64,000 nt of DNA from Paulownia fortunei (lineage: Eukaryota > Streptophyta > Magnoliopsida > Lamiales > Paulowniaceae): the NCBI GenBank assembly GCA_019321725.1, contig JAGSPU010000063.1, positions 1,302,001 to 1,366,000 of the forward strand, in the 5' to 3' direction. Shown here in pieces: positions 48,801 through 60,968 of the stretch (position 1 is the stretch's first letter; each line of letters starts with the position of its first letter). Both the position numbers and the translations under genes were made by a program. The notes beneath the pieces are model-generated. The model searched no databases. It worked only from the letters and a program-made list of their open reading frames with translations, and was not told the DNA's origin.

Positions 48801-49617
48801 GTGTGTATTGCTTCTTTCAACTCATAATTTCCAATGTGCAGGAGAATGCACGAAAAAATTGCTGAGTTTCTCTCCTCTCACCCGCGGGTGAAAAAGGTCA
48901 ATTATGCTGGTCTGCCTGGTCATCCAGGACGATCTTTACACTACTCTCAGGTACAAAATCATATGGGTGGTTCAATAATCTAGTAACCATGCCAAGATGC
49001 AAACGGAAAACAACCCTGGGCCAAATCTCACACACATTCCAATTCCAGGGCTGAAAATTTTGATGTCTATGAATTTGTCTGGTCTGTCTCTTCTTTCAGG
49101 CAAAGGGTGCAGGATCTGTGCTCAGTTTCTTAACAGGGTCGCTGGCACTGTCTAAGCACATAGCTAAGACAACCAAATATTTCAGCATAACCGTCAGTTT
49201 TGGTAATTTCTCATTCAAGTTGATAATATATTTGCAGCATATTCTCAGTTTGTCATTCTTTCTGCCGTTTCTTTTTCCCTGTAATACTAATATAGCTTCC
49301 AACGACAATAAGATGTCTCTCCACAATGAAATTTGGCATGCATCTATGTGCAAAAAGAGTGGTGCGACAGACTAAAAGTTCAAGCCTGCTATTGCTATGG
49401 ATGTGGCTTATGACTGTTAACTAATCAACATGTTATTTCAATTGACAGGAAGTGTTAAGTCCCTCATCAGCTTGCCTTGCTTTATGTCTCATGCAAGCAT
49501 ACCTGCTGCAGTACGAGAGGTTTAACTGAGGATCTCGTCCGCATCTCTGTTGGAATTGAAGATGTCAATGATTTGATTGCTGATTTGGATGAAGCTCTCA
49601 GAACTGGGCCTGCATAG
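42822..49617 (+). CDS. CBL: Cystathionine beta-lyase, chloroplastic, with several frame breaks
   Basis: Fourteen exons, 42822-42890, 43411-43443, 44730-44897, 45023-45152, 46120-46190, 46289-46380, 46743-46830, 46913-47024, 47282-47377, 47482-47563, 48390-48507, 48842-48950, 49100-49202 and 49449-49617, would give about 482 residues if restored. The first exon, [20 protein letters not shown], is a plastid transit peptide. The body is a PLP-dependent Cys/Met-metabolism enzyme that cleaves cystathionine to homocysteine, pyruvate and ammonia in methionine synthesis. It shows [65 protein letters not shown] with the PLP lysine, and [18 protein letters not shown]. Breaks as read: TGA at 44832, a base missing at the 45023 acceptor, one missing near 47318, one extra A near 48852, and a 7-bp loss near 49519. 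The gene may be decayed or the sequence faulty. Confidence 0.85.
47118..47215. repeat. Compound microsatellite (CTCC)n-(CT)n-(TA)n-(GT)n in a CBL intron
   Basis: Four simple repeats run consecutively over about 100 bp within the intron 47025-47281. Confidence 0.9.
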
Positions 49618-50912
49618 CTTCTTTTGGATTAACGACTTAAGACAGTCCTCTGAATGTTGATCTTGTTTCTTCAAGTAGATGTTATTTTACTTTTGGAGCC
49701 CAGAATTTATTTGATTATTTAGTGAGAATACCATTTGTGTATCTCTTATTCAGAACATATATGCATATATATGATTTTGGAGTGAGGAATGCAAGACATA
49801 TATATGTTTTAGATTGAGTTGCGATATGGACAACCAAGGTTTGAGGTTAGGGTTTGTACGGTGGAGAGAGAAATATTGGTGTCGGATATGGTAGAAATGT
49901 GAGTAGAGGTAGCGACACACAATAAATGTTGAGGAAGGGAAGAAGAATATTAAGAAGAGCTGGGAAGAAAAATATTGAACAAGAAATAGAAAATACAATT
50001 TAACTTCAAATTAAATTAAAATATTTTAATTAGAAAATTTAACCATTAGGAAAAATATAGACTTTTAAGAATATTTTATCAATACAAATGAGAATGAGTC
50101 TAAATTTTTTACTCAAACAACAGTAAATAAAAATAAAAATGAATCAATGTATTTACGTTGTGTGTGGGTGTTTTTAAAGGATGAAAAATACCACATCTTT
50201 ATTTAGAGAACCAAAATTGTAATTTTGTTCGCTTAATTAAGTGATATAGATAAATATACTTTATATTTTTAATTTATTTAGGGTATTAGTGTAATTTGAT
50301 ATACTCTATTTTTTTATTTTTTTTGGTATTAGTGTTATGGATTAGAAGGTCAACAATTAGATTATGTGCATGTTTAGATTTTTAAGGTATAAAATTAAAA
50401 CATTTAATACTGTCACAAAGTTTAATGAAGGCAAATTTCAGTTTTCTTTCTTTTTACTGTTTGTTTTAGCTGATACAAATTACTACATACATATATTAAT
50501 GCATGAAGAAACGGAGTCACATTCTTTTCAAGAAAACCACGAAATTTGTATTTAATTTCATTCGAAATGCTAGCTTCATGCCCTCTAAAGTGTGTGTCTG
50601 CGTGTGTATACACATATATTAGGCACAGAAATTAACCCAAGTTTTCGTTTTCAGCCAATAATTTTTCTGGCTTCAAGTTCAAGAATGGAATCAGGAGACC
50701 ATATAGCAACACTTTTTTCTTTACTCTTTCTTTTCAAGACGGATTCTTTATTCTCGTATTCCATTCAATTTATAAATACACATCAAATATTCACGTGAAT
50801 CGTATATGATTGACGTGTATGTATAAAGTGAAATATGAAATATAATACCAAATTAAAACACAAATCCGATACTATGTATATGAATGCACACTTTTCAAGA
50901 AATCAACCCATA

Positions 50913-50943
<31 letters not shown>

Positions 50944-52475
50944 CCCAAGCTTTTTTCTTTTTCAGAATTTAATTCTTTTTTTTTTACTACAGGGGTTATT
51001 CAAGTTCAAGAACGGAAATGGGAGAGCAAATAGTAACAGCACAAAATAGTAAGTTTGATAGTTGTATTTTCATTTATAACTTTTATACAAACATTTTGAA
51101 AATGAAAACAAGTAGTATTTCTATTGAAAATTGTTATAACAAATGCAAATTCTAGATTTTCAAATAGTAAAAAGACACTATTTGAAAATGAAAACAAACA
51201 GCCCCTTAACTTTTGTAATGCTATTTAAATTTCTATACAAATTCAAGAGTTTTGTTCTACAACCTAGTAGCAATAGAAAAGAGGCTGATATTACTACAGT
51301 ATTATCAGAGAGCATGCAGCAGCTCCTGAAAATTCTTTTATCTATATATAAAAGTTTTTTTCTGCACAAAAACTGCCCTGTTATACATTTGCTACTATAT
51401 AGTTTCAGTGACTCAGGTTCAAAAACAATAAAGAAAAATAAGGAAAACAGAAGAATCACATTTGAGGAGAATGTGTGAACTTTTTCCATGTTTCTTGCTC
51501 ATCAAAATAGACTTAGAATAGTAAAATTGCACTTAAAATGGAAGAAAAATTGTAAGGCAAACCAAAAACTGAAGCAGAGAGAGGAAAGCAGTACCTAATC
51601 TCAGCACATCAGTCTAAATGATTGGTATGATTAGAAAGTTAGAAGTTTAGCAGAGTCAAGAATTCCATAAAAATGAAACCAGTACTAATTAAGAGACTAA
51701 GAGCAGTCGGACTTTCCTCACACAATGAGTCTCCAGGAAACAGAGAACGGCCCAAAAGAGCACACGAAAACAGAAGTGTCAAATTCCAAAATGTGAAGTC
51801 CAATGTCAAGAGTTAAATCTCAATTTAAACAATAGAATTTTCTTCCAACCCCTTTTCTCCGTTGCAAATTTGCTCGCTAACAAGTACAATTAATGTGTAT
51901 ACATGATTCAGGTATCTATGGACAAACTCCAGCACGATTGCAAGAAACACAGCCATATTTGCAAGATAAGCCTAATTTAGGGAAAGAAATAAATAGACAC
52001 AGACAAGCCTTTGCTTGTAAATTTTTCTAACTTAATCCTACAAACTAGGATTGCCATTAATCACGAGTAAATTATTACCTGAGTACACGTCAACCAATGA
52101 TACCTTCAATTAGTTTGAAACCGTGCAGCTTCTCTAATTCTAGAAAACTATATACAAAAACCTCTATCCAAACCAAGCAATTGGCCCTGCGACAACAAAA
52201 TCACAAGAGAAAAGAAAATTATATGGGTTCGAGACTATTTTCAGCAAGAGAATAGAAATTAATACTCATCAAGCAAAATTCCAAGTATAGGTACATAATA
52301 GAAGTTCTCTATATATATGGTAGAACTCATGGCATGACCCCAAACAAGTTATCATGTAGTATCCCAGTGTAGACAATATAATTAAAATCAAAGAGGTTAC
52401 AAAAAATAGAAGTTAAGACGATGAAGAGTCTATCATCATAAAAGTTGGATAGTGGGTACCATTTATACAATTCCT
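49618..52475. other. Intergenic region between CBL and the TIGR01589 gene (tail-to-tail)
   Basis: CBL 3'UTR at the left, the opposing gene's 3'UTR at the right, AT-rich DNA between. A TA microsatellite lies at 50911-50943. No gene or clear element is recognised. Confidence 0.5.
50911..50943. repeat. (TA)n microsatellite
   Basis: About 15 TA units with one early interruption. Confidence 0.9.
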
Positions 52476-55400
52476 TCAATCACTGCCAAAATCTTCATAA
52501 CTAAAGCCCTCTGATATTGTGTCCAACCTCCTCATGTCTGCTCAAAAGTAAAACAAAAATATTAACAATTTTGCCATTCTTCCATCGGAGACAATGTGAA
52601 ATGCCAAAACCTTACCTTGCTTGCTGTTCTCCCCTGATATGATGGTCCAAGAAATTCACATCTGTTCCCAGGAATGGAGATCTAGAATAGCTTTCCAGTA
52701 TATCTGAAGAGATTAAGTAAAACATACAGGTCATAACATGTAAAATGAAATCCTTATACCCACAGACTGAAAAGCTCCTTAAATTTCATGATCTACACCG
52801 AGTTTCGTTCAACCTTTTTTTTTTTTTTGTAGAGAGAGAGAGAGAGAGAGAGAGGTGGAGGGAGGGAGGGCCAACCAGTACTATTAGAAAAATCAGCTGT
52901 CAAGTCTGATAAACTAAAGTTTCGAGATATCTGTCCCAAAAATCCAAATGAGTTCGTCTCCGGGTCCAACATCTCATTTAGTGCTTGTGAGCTGGATTCT
53001 CCACCATTAAAAGAAGAATTTGATGCTTCTTCAATTGCATTACGAGGTTCTAGAAGATTGTTGTCCGCACCAAATATAAGTGGCGAATTGCCTGCATAGC
53101 CACATTCTGTTTTTATCGGGCCCCCATTCAATCCTTGCATCATTCCTGAATTTGAGCTCTGAGCCAATAGCATATTTGCTGGCATATCAATCCTTCCAGC
53201 ATGACCCGCCATATTGACTGCAACTTGCATGCATTGTTGCAGGGAGGATGTACCATTAGTGTAAACATTAGGCACGGAACTGATCGCTTGGTGCATGTTT
53301 TCTGGCTTTATAGATGGTAAAGCAGGTTGCGGAGCCTGGTAAGCAGAGTTGTTGTGCACTGCCAAAATGTAACAAAAACATTTTCTTTTAACTCACACTT
53401 GTTACACACTTGCAGATAAAATTTAACAATCAGCCGAGACTATTAGAGTTATTCCAGTACAACTATAAAAACACATAAACTCAAGAGGGTTGCACGTCCA
53501 ATAGAAGAACCAGCTCAGCTAGTAATTGCAGTGCTCCATTGCACACATTTGCAGACATGCAAGAAAAACTTTCCTGCATGAGCAGCTATATAAATAGATC
53601 CAAGAAGGAAAGAAGCATTTAGCCATATTATTATATGAATCTTATATTTTTGCATCATCAAGAAATTATAATCTCACCAATGAAAGAACATGGAAGACAT
53701 CAGAAACAATATGTATCACATCTACTATGAAGACAAATCACTAAAATTAAAGACCCGAACTTTTTATATTTTGCCAGGTGCTCGAAGGACCAGAGAGTAT
53801 TGCTTCCCAGATCAAAGCAAAAAGTTATCACATGAAAGTTCTGCGAGAGAATTAAGCTTAAGAGAACTCCAACATCCCTTGTCAAGAGATAATAACTATT
53901 ATGACTCAGACATATTTCCAGAACAAAATCCAGAACATTCTTGTCTCTGTTGAGAAACTCAAAATCCCTGAAGATATTACTCTTTCCTGAACTTAGAAAC
54001 AAACTACTTGACGAATAATATAATCTACTTCTCTGATGATGATGATGATGAATTGGTGATACAATAAGTGCCCTTTTGAGTTTTACTTGTGTAAGAAAAA
54101 CTATTTATTAAGTCTTGCTCCCTAGTTTTTTCCCCAACTCTGTCAGCCCAAACAACCCTCTAACAAGAGAAAAAAAGAAAAGATGAAGAAGAAGAAATAG
54201 AAACGGAAAAATTACAAACACAACTGAAAGGCGACTTCTTGAAAATGGACACACAGAAGATGATTAAAACTCAGATGATAACTTATCCCGGGAATGGCTG
54301 ATTAAATCAAAACCAAGGATGTGTGACCCATATATACATGAGTATACTTTGTGTCAATATATATTCATCCAGATAGGACAGTAAATGCAAACTGAATGTA
54401 CATGTCTTGATATACATAATCAAATATCTACAGCAACAGGTACCTGAGTCATTCTCTATGAGCTTAACTCTAATCATATTAAAAAGCAAGCTTACTTGAA
54501 TGAATCTGAGATCCATTAGACAGAGGAATGGAAACAACTCCGGTCTGACTTATTTGGCTCATGAGCTCAACCTGTCTCTCAAGCAACTGATTGAATCGCA
54601 ATATCTGGTCCTTCACTATCAGCCTCAGATGGTATGCCCTGAAAAATTCCTGATTTTCTGCTTCAAGTTTTTGCCACACTGGATGGTGGCACAGATGTTA
54701 TTTTAGTAATTTTGAACATACAGCACCAATTATTAAGGACAGGATAAAGAAATCAAGACTGCATACCGTAAGCTCATAAGTATGATTAATTGTTATATGA
54801 TGGTAATTATTCAGCATACATTTTTTTCTACTATTCGAGAAAAGCTAACTTCAGAAGGTTGATGTCATGGTCAAAACCACAGACCAAAATTCGATGAAAG
54901 TTTGCCTCTCTTGTATTAACTCTTAAGATAAGAGGCAAACTAACCCCTCCCCTTCCCCCCTCCCCCACACGATAAAACTACTAAAAGCCCATCAAGCGTT
55001 AGCTTAAAGTCTGAGCAGAAACATCTCATGAACCAAATAAATCACCAGGTCAGGATAAAAATTGGCATATGGCAGGAGCTTGTGAGTCCAGTTAATTAAT
55101 TATGACACCGTTGACAGCCAAAAGAACTTTAAAGATACAAATACTAAAAGAAAATTTATCTTCCTATAATTGAGTATGATCTAGTCGCCAGTGACTACCC
55201 TAAACTTCGCATACGATACTGAAATGCCAAGTCAACCCCAAAAAGAGACATGAAGGCTTGTAAATTGACTGCTTGAAGGAAGAGAAGGGGGATGGAGGGG
55301 AGATATTTGGAAGATAAGAGGGACAAAAGCAAAGGAAAAAGAGAAGTATTATAATATGCAGACCAACTGCTACAATTGGAGCCATTATGTCCTGAAAAAT

Positions 55401-57051
55401 TTATCATAAAGCTCACTCTCACACATCTAGTATCAATATCTGCCTTGAACAGGCTAAGATCTATCACATGTCAAATAGATTGAATTTGAAAACACACTGT
55501 CACATAGTCACAAACATTTTTAGTTATAGATGCACAGAGTCTAAATATGGATATTTAGGTTGTGGAAAGTATAAAGATCTTTTTATTAAAAACCAGAGTA
55601 GCAACTTAACAGTGAAAATCCCTACCTAAGAAGAACAAACAAAATAGAAGACAGAGATTGACCAAGGAAATTGAATTACCAAGTTCGGTGAAACCAGGCT
55701 CAATTTTTGCCTGGTGTAACAGGGTACTCACAACTTCCCTCTGGCTCATGTAAAGCTGAAGGCACCTTTCTATAAGATTTTGAACCTGATACCAAGTAAA
55801 AGACAAGATTTAATATAATATCTGCAAACACTTACAAAAAGTGGGAACTAGAAACGGGGCTACAACTACTGAATTCCAATCAAGTTTGCTCGAAATGCTC
55901 TGATCAACCTAACTAGAAAGACATCATCCATACTCCTATATGCCAGAGTAGGTCAATGGATTATCATTATTCGTAAGTCAACTGCTTGAATGCCATGATC
56001 AAACATAATTGGAAAGAATCCATCCTCAGGATTGAATACTTCTAAGGGACGACATCTCGTGTATAAATTAAACTATGATTATGAGCAATTAATATGTTTC
56101 TTCCAATTTCTGGAACCACATGTAACCATTATCTTGATAAACAAACTAGTGACCCATCTACTTCCTCCATGCTCATTTCTTAAGAGATAAGTTTCAGATC
56201 ATTCATTCAAAAACATAGGCTGCCTAAGGAATATGCATTTCTATTTACATAGCTTTCCAAACTGTTCCCTTTCACTTAGTGCTTCAAAATGTTACCAAAC
56301 GTATCCAATGAAACAAGTTTTAAAACTTAAGCACATCCACAAGAGTCATAAAGGAGTCCTAGTTAGAGGATAAGAAAATGATAGCAAATTTTAGCATTAC
56401 AGAAAAATTTACCATTGCACTACATGAATGCCTGTTAAACCTTGGGTTTTCATGCAAACACAATCACAGCTATAATTATCCTTATATATCTAAAGTTATT
56501 GTGAAGTGGGAGTTTAGCTCTAGTTCAAGTTATCAGTCATTGGGCTCTATCATATCTCAAATATTTCAAGATTCATCATCATTGATGCATTCATCTTGTA
56601 GTATGTTTGCAGACTAGAAAATTTAGAACCAAAGATATCTTTCACAAGTTAGAATTCACTGGAAAAGAGAAAATTTGGATTTTCAATGGTTATCTTATCA
56701 TGCCATTCCCCCAACATATAATCGATGAAGGTGATGGCGAGTGATTGCGAATCAGAAACTTCAGGAGTGAAACACAGATAATCTTAGAAAGATTCACCTA
56801 AACAGCAAGTATTTCACCCTTTCTTAAAAAGGTCTAGTCATGTCCCATCCATACACAGTTGCAATTTCAGACTTGTGTTTATATTTAATTTAAGGAACAA
56901 CAAAACCTGCAGACTCTATGTCTCCCAAATAAAAGAGCCTATTTTGAATATAGAACAAACCACATATACAAAAGAATTTTAACAAATTAGGCCAGGGACT
57001 TACCAACTGTATATCCTGAAGGGAGACTTTTCTAACTTCTCCATTAGACAT
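52476..57051 (-). CDS. Plant-specific TIGR01589/PF09713 (A_thal_3526) domain protein
   Basis: Exons 57004-57051, 55680-55785, 54496-54678, 52876-53358, 52616-52703 and 52476-52537. Start MSNGEVRKVSLQDIQL leads straight into the A_thal_3526 domain: VQNLIERCLQLYMSQREVVS, TLLHQAKIEPGFTEL, WQKLEAENQEFFRAYHLRL, QILRFNQLLERQVELM. This domain is short, helical and of unknown function. A low-complexity Asn/Ser/Gln-rich region and the conserved-looking end LESYSRSPFLGTDVNFLDHH follow. As read, a GCAAGCAA repeat at the end of exon 5 shifts the last exon and gives TAG at 52501-52503 (314 residues). With a single GCAA the last exon reads MRRLDTISEGFSYEDFGSD to TGA 52476-52478 (321 residues), which looks like the genuine end. 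A non-coding leader exon ends at 58288. Confidence 0.85.
52815..52854. repeat. Poly-T and (AG)n tract in an intron, near a donor site
   Basis: A run of 14 T followed by about 12 AG units and GGAGGGAGGG, starting about 20 bp inside the intron after exon 4 of the TIGR01589 gene. On the transcribed strand it is a long pyrimidine run. Confidence 0.85.
54034..54050. repeat. (GAT)n triplet repeat, intronic
   Basis: Five to six GAT units inside an intron of the TIGR01589 gene. Confidence 0.8.
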
Positions 57052-58420
57052 TTTGCAAGTTCCCGAACACAATTAAATATAATTTTAGCTGGTCAATTTA
57101 TCATGTCACAACAACTAAACTGCACAATACTTCAACTCCAGTGTTTCTTGTCAATCCAAATACTCATTGTAGCCTGAAATTATTGTTCATCAATCAAAGA
57201 AGTTAGGTGAGTAGCACATACTATGCCAAACAGGGGGAACAAGCAGCTGGAGCAAGTACAAAAATTAAAAGGAAGCTTTGCTATATTCATGAACAGAATG
57301 AATAGTGATACACACATTCTAACTTTACCAACCATATTAGACAAACGGTTATTTTAATCTTTTAGCAGCATCAATCTCGACATTAATGCCTACAGGACAA
57401 ACATAGTGGAAGCAAAGCCAAGATCAACTTTTATCTGGCCATTTCAATACTTTTTTAACTTTCTTTCTTTTCACCTTTACTTCTTTGTAATCCATCATGC
57501 TTGCCAATTCTTAACCAAGTGCAACTTTTGGAGAAACATGGCTCCTCTGTTTAAGGAATTTTTACCACTACAAACTAATTTCACAAGTCTTGTAGGCCGT
57601 AAGGTTTTCTTGAAGTAATGTTTCTAGCTCCCTATCCATTCCACTTGGCCTTTAATCTCTTCTTTCATCCCATAGATCTCATTTTCGACAAAATACATAT
57701 CATTCGCCTCATTCTCTCACCTATCAATCATAAAAAGGAAAATTTTCCTGAAGCTTTATACCCTTATAACACTTGTTTTCCCTCAAGTACAGATAGTTTT
57801 ATGAATCTTTTCACAGTTAAAGACTTAAAGCTTTCAAAAAGCTTCTCTGAAACAAGAACAAACACTTAACACACATCTCTATTCGCGTTATGCTATATCT
57901 GACATACCATTCAAGATATGGTATCATCATGTCCTCTTTCACTACGGGTTTTGGCCCATCAAAACCACAATAAATAGAGAAACAATTATTCCCAAAAAAA
58001 AATCCACATATCACAAAAAAGAACATCATAAAAATTCAATCTTTAACCAAGATCAGGATTCAGATAGCCCTTCAAACCTTAGCCATGATCACACCAGGAA
58101 ATAAAACCCAAAACTATTAATCACAAGGGTATATTAAAAAAGAGCATTGCAAAACAAAAAGATCGCGCCAGAATATAGCAAATACAAGCACGTATTCACG
58201 CAACCGCACATGAAATTTAATGAAGCAACATAAATTACAACCCTTCAACAAATCATAAATTTTGTTGAATTAATATATCTATTTCACCTGAAATTTGTTG
58301 GCTTTTTTTCACAGCCCTCCTTTTCGGTTGCGAGATTAAAGAGAGAATATTTTTCTGGAGAGAGATAAAGTGATGGGCTCTGTTACAATGGGTCGCGTTG
58401 CCATGTATTTCAATGTTTTC
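57052..58420 (-). promoter_or_regulatory. Leader intron and leader exon of the TIGR01589 gene
   Basis: On the minus strand a CT-rich leader of about 58400 to 58288 ends AAATTTCAG before a GTGAAA donor. The ATG exon lies 1.2 kb downstream at 57051. Intron acceptor position is not certain. Confidence 0.45.
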
Positions 58421-59280
58421 CCAATTCCAGGAAAATATTCTCTCTTACCAAAACATGTACAACTCCTACTCCCCACGCACAATATGTTAATCCAGATCCT
58501 GCTCTGACACTAAATAAATCCTTTGGCGTTATCCATAAAGGAAAATGATGAATGCCAGACCAAATTTTCTATTCTCCAATCCACGTACTACTTTTTGTCA
58601 GAAATGTACAAGTTTCTGAATGTAGAAATTAAAAAACTAACTTAGTGGGACCCGCCACCCGCAGTGCACGGATGATTGCGACTTTCCGTTTTATTGGATT
58701 AAAAGGCTGCCGTCAATCAAAAAGTCAAAATTATATTTTCTTAATTGTTAAGTAGTTAAATATTTTTTTGTTCATTTGGTAAGTAATTGTAATTATTTAA
58801 GTAGTTAATCCCACTTTTGAGTAATTTATTTGGAAATTAATTTTGTGTTAGCTTGCTAATAAAGTTTCTTATTAAAGTTCAAATTATTTAAATTATTGGA
58901 CCATCCCTAGTTGTACATTCTTGATGTTTATCCACTAGTATTATATAATAAATTTTTGGTTAAAGAATCTAATTTATACTATTAGCTTACTTATTAGTTT
59001 TCTTAGGGGTTCCTTTTTTAATTGTAGTTGCCCAGTGCATGGTTCTTTATACATGGTTTCACTATTGTAAGAACCCCCCCCCCCCACCCCTTTTTTTTTT
59101 CAGTAAATCAATTGAATCGAATATTAGTTAAATATAATTAATTGTTACATATTAAAATTATTTTACAATGAGAAAAATCTGCATATTGCATTAGACCAAA
59201 TATTGATATCCTTAGTTAAATTTTTGGTAATATTTTGTATTTATTGAATTCATAGTTTTAGTATTTGAATAAATTAAGAG

Positions 59281-59505
59281 TATGGAGTTTATAAACTCTT
59301 AGTAATGATAATTTAAACATGGTAAAAAAAGGAATTTATTAAGATTTTAAATTTTTGTTTAAACTTATAAAATCCTATTTTCTTATTTTGCAAACTTATA
59401 ACTTATTTTTTAAAAAATTTAGCAAATATTTTAGAACGTCTTACAATTTATTTATCTTATATATTTTCAAATAAATTATAAATTATTTTAAGGAGTTTAT
59501 AATCC
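59281..59505. mobile_element. Small MITE-like inverted-repeat element
   Basis: GGAGTTTATAAACTCTTAGT at the left is mirrored by TTAAGGAGTTTATAATCCC at the right, whose reverse complement is GGGATTATAAACTCCTTAA. The 225-bp interior is AT-rich and non-coding. The ends are imperfect and no target duplication was defined. Confidence 0.4.
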
Positions 59506-59742
59506 CACTCAAATACTTTCTAATTTTAGTAAATAAGAAAAAGGCCATGGGCCTTATTGGCCCAAGATGACTATAGAAGGTACTATTAAACATTGTAAAC
59601 TTTTCGGCCTGTTTGAATTGGACTTCGCTTCTTGAGCCCAACAGATTATAATTTTCTTTTTATTAATTTATTTTTCACCTCATATAAAATTACAGCTTTT
59701 GATAGTTTAATTTGTTAAGACAACTTTACTTAGACTATAATA

Positions 59743-59775
59743 CCCCCACCCACCCACCCACCCACCCCACCCCCC
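59743..59775. repeat. (CCCA)n microsatellite
   Basis: C-rich run with about six CCCA units. Confidence 0.9.
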
Positions 59776-59987
59776 AAACTTTCATTTCTTAAATTATTTC
59801 GGAAGGACAAAAGTTCCTTTTCTATACAATGGAATGTCACCTCCAATTGCATTGCTTCCTTTTTATCATATATTCACACATATATGTCAATTTGTATTGC
59901 CATTATTAGATCAAAAGTAGCCTTCATTTTGATACTAAGAAAATTTACAAATTAGAAAATACATTTTTTTATTTGATAGAATTTACG

Positions 59988-60150
59988 AACTTTGTATATC
60001 TTATTCGATCGATCCCCTTTATATGGTCGAAGCATTTATTTAAAAGTCAGAATATTGTCTACGATATTAAACTTTGTATATCTTACTCATTTTATTCCCT
60101 TTATATAGTAGAAGCATTTATTTGAATCTCGGAACATTGTGTACGACATA
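59988..60150. repeat. Tandem duplication, about 81-bp units
   Basis: Units 59988-60069 and 60070-60150 share ACTTTGTATATCTTA.TC, CCTTTATAT.GT.GAAGCATTT and ATTGT.TACGA in order. Confidence 0.85.
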
Positions 60151-60312
60151 AGACAATATAGAATTATGGAAAGATTTTTTATTTTCGAAAACCTGACATC
60201 TAACATTGCAATGAAGAAAATTATAGTTAATTTGGATGAATTCAAATTTACATAACTTAACCACGGTGATCAATTATATGACAAGCAAATAAAACTTATT
60301 TGGCCTAGTTCT

Positions 60313-60450
60313 GAATTAGAATTTTTAAAAAACAATTACAAATTGGGATTACCCTTTGAATTAGAAATTCAGACAACAGAATTACAAATAGGTGTTACTA
60401 TTTAAAATAGAATTTCAGACAATGCAATTACAAATTTGGGTTTACTATTT
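60313..60450. repeat. Three-unit diverged tandem repeat, about 46-bp units
   Basis: Units start near 60313, 60358 and 60404. Each has AATTAGAA or AATAGAA, then CAATTACAAAT or GAATTACAAAT, then GGG/GGT..TTAC. Divergence is moderate. Confidence 0.7.
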
Positions 60451-60968
60451 TTCAGGATGATGAGGAATCCATCCAAGCTGGAAACTTTTACAGGTAAAAA
60501 GAGTATATAAATAGATTATCCATAGAGAGGCTGGAAAAGACATGTGATATACCATTTTCTATTGTTTTCAGACAACTAATTCTGATTGGCACTAAGTTGG
60601 CTGCCTTACATCACTCAAAATCATACACATGTCCAGTAGACAAACCAAGAAAATAGAGTTAGGTAACATAGAATCAAAAATGATTAGAGACAAGAAACTT
60701 CTATTTTTTTCTTTTTTTTTCTTTTTTTTTTCTTTTCATATTTTCCCCTAAATTAGTAATAATACAAAATTGGGTGGAAATTTTCTAATGTTAAATGTGT
60801 ACAGATGAAAATGATGAACCCCTGATTCCTCCTCCCAACCCTCCTTTTCTCCCCCTGTACATAATAACCTTAACCAAAACTAGGAAAAAGTAACAGTAAT
60901 AAAGGTAAGAAAAAAGTTTCAAATTGAAAAAAAAAAATAATAAAGAAAAAAACTTTATTTGGCAGTGA

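Larger units (their letters stand above)
58421..60968. other. AT-rich intergenic region with duplications and a small inverted-repeat element
   Basis: No gene is seen. It holds poly-C and CCCA tracts (59073-59085, 59743-59775), an inverted-repeat element at 59281-59505, an 81-bp tandem duplication at 59988-60150 and a three-unit repeat at 60313-60450. The right end is the ARR 3'UTR. Confidence 0.55.

Noticed and set aside
54500..57051. bZIP/TGA transcription factor reading of this gene
   Set aside because: No basic region or leucine zipper; the helices match the A_thal_3526 domain.
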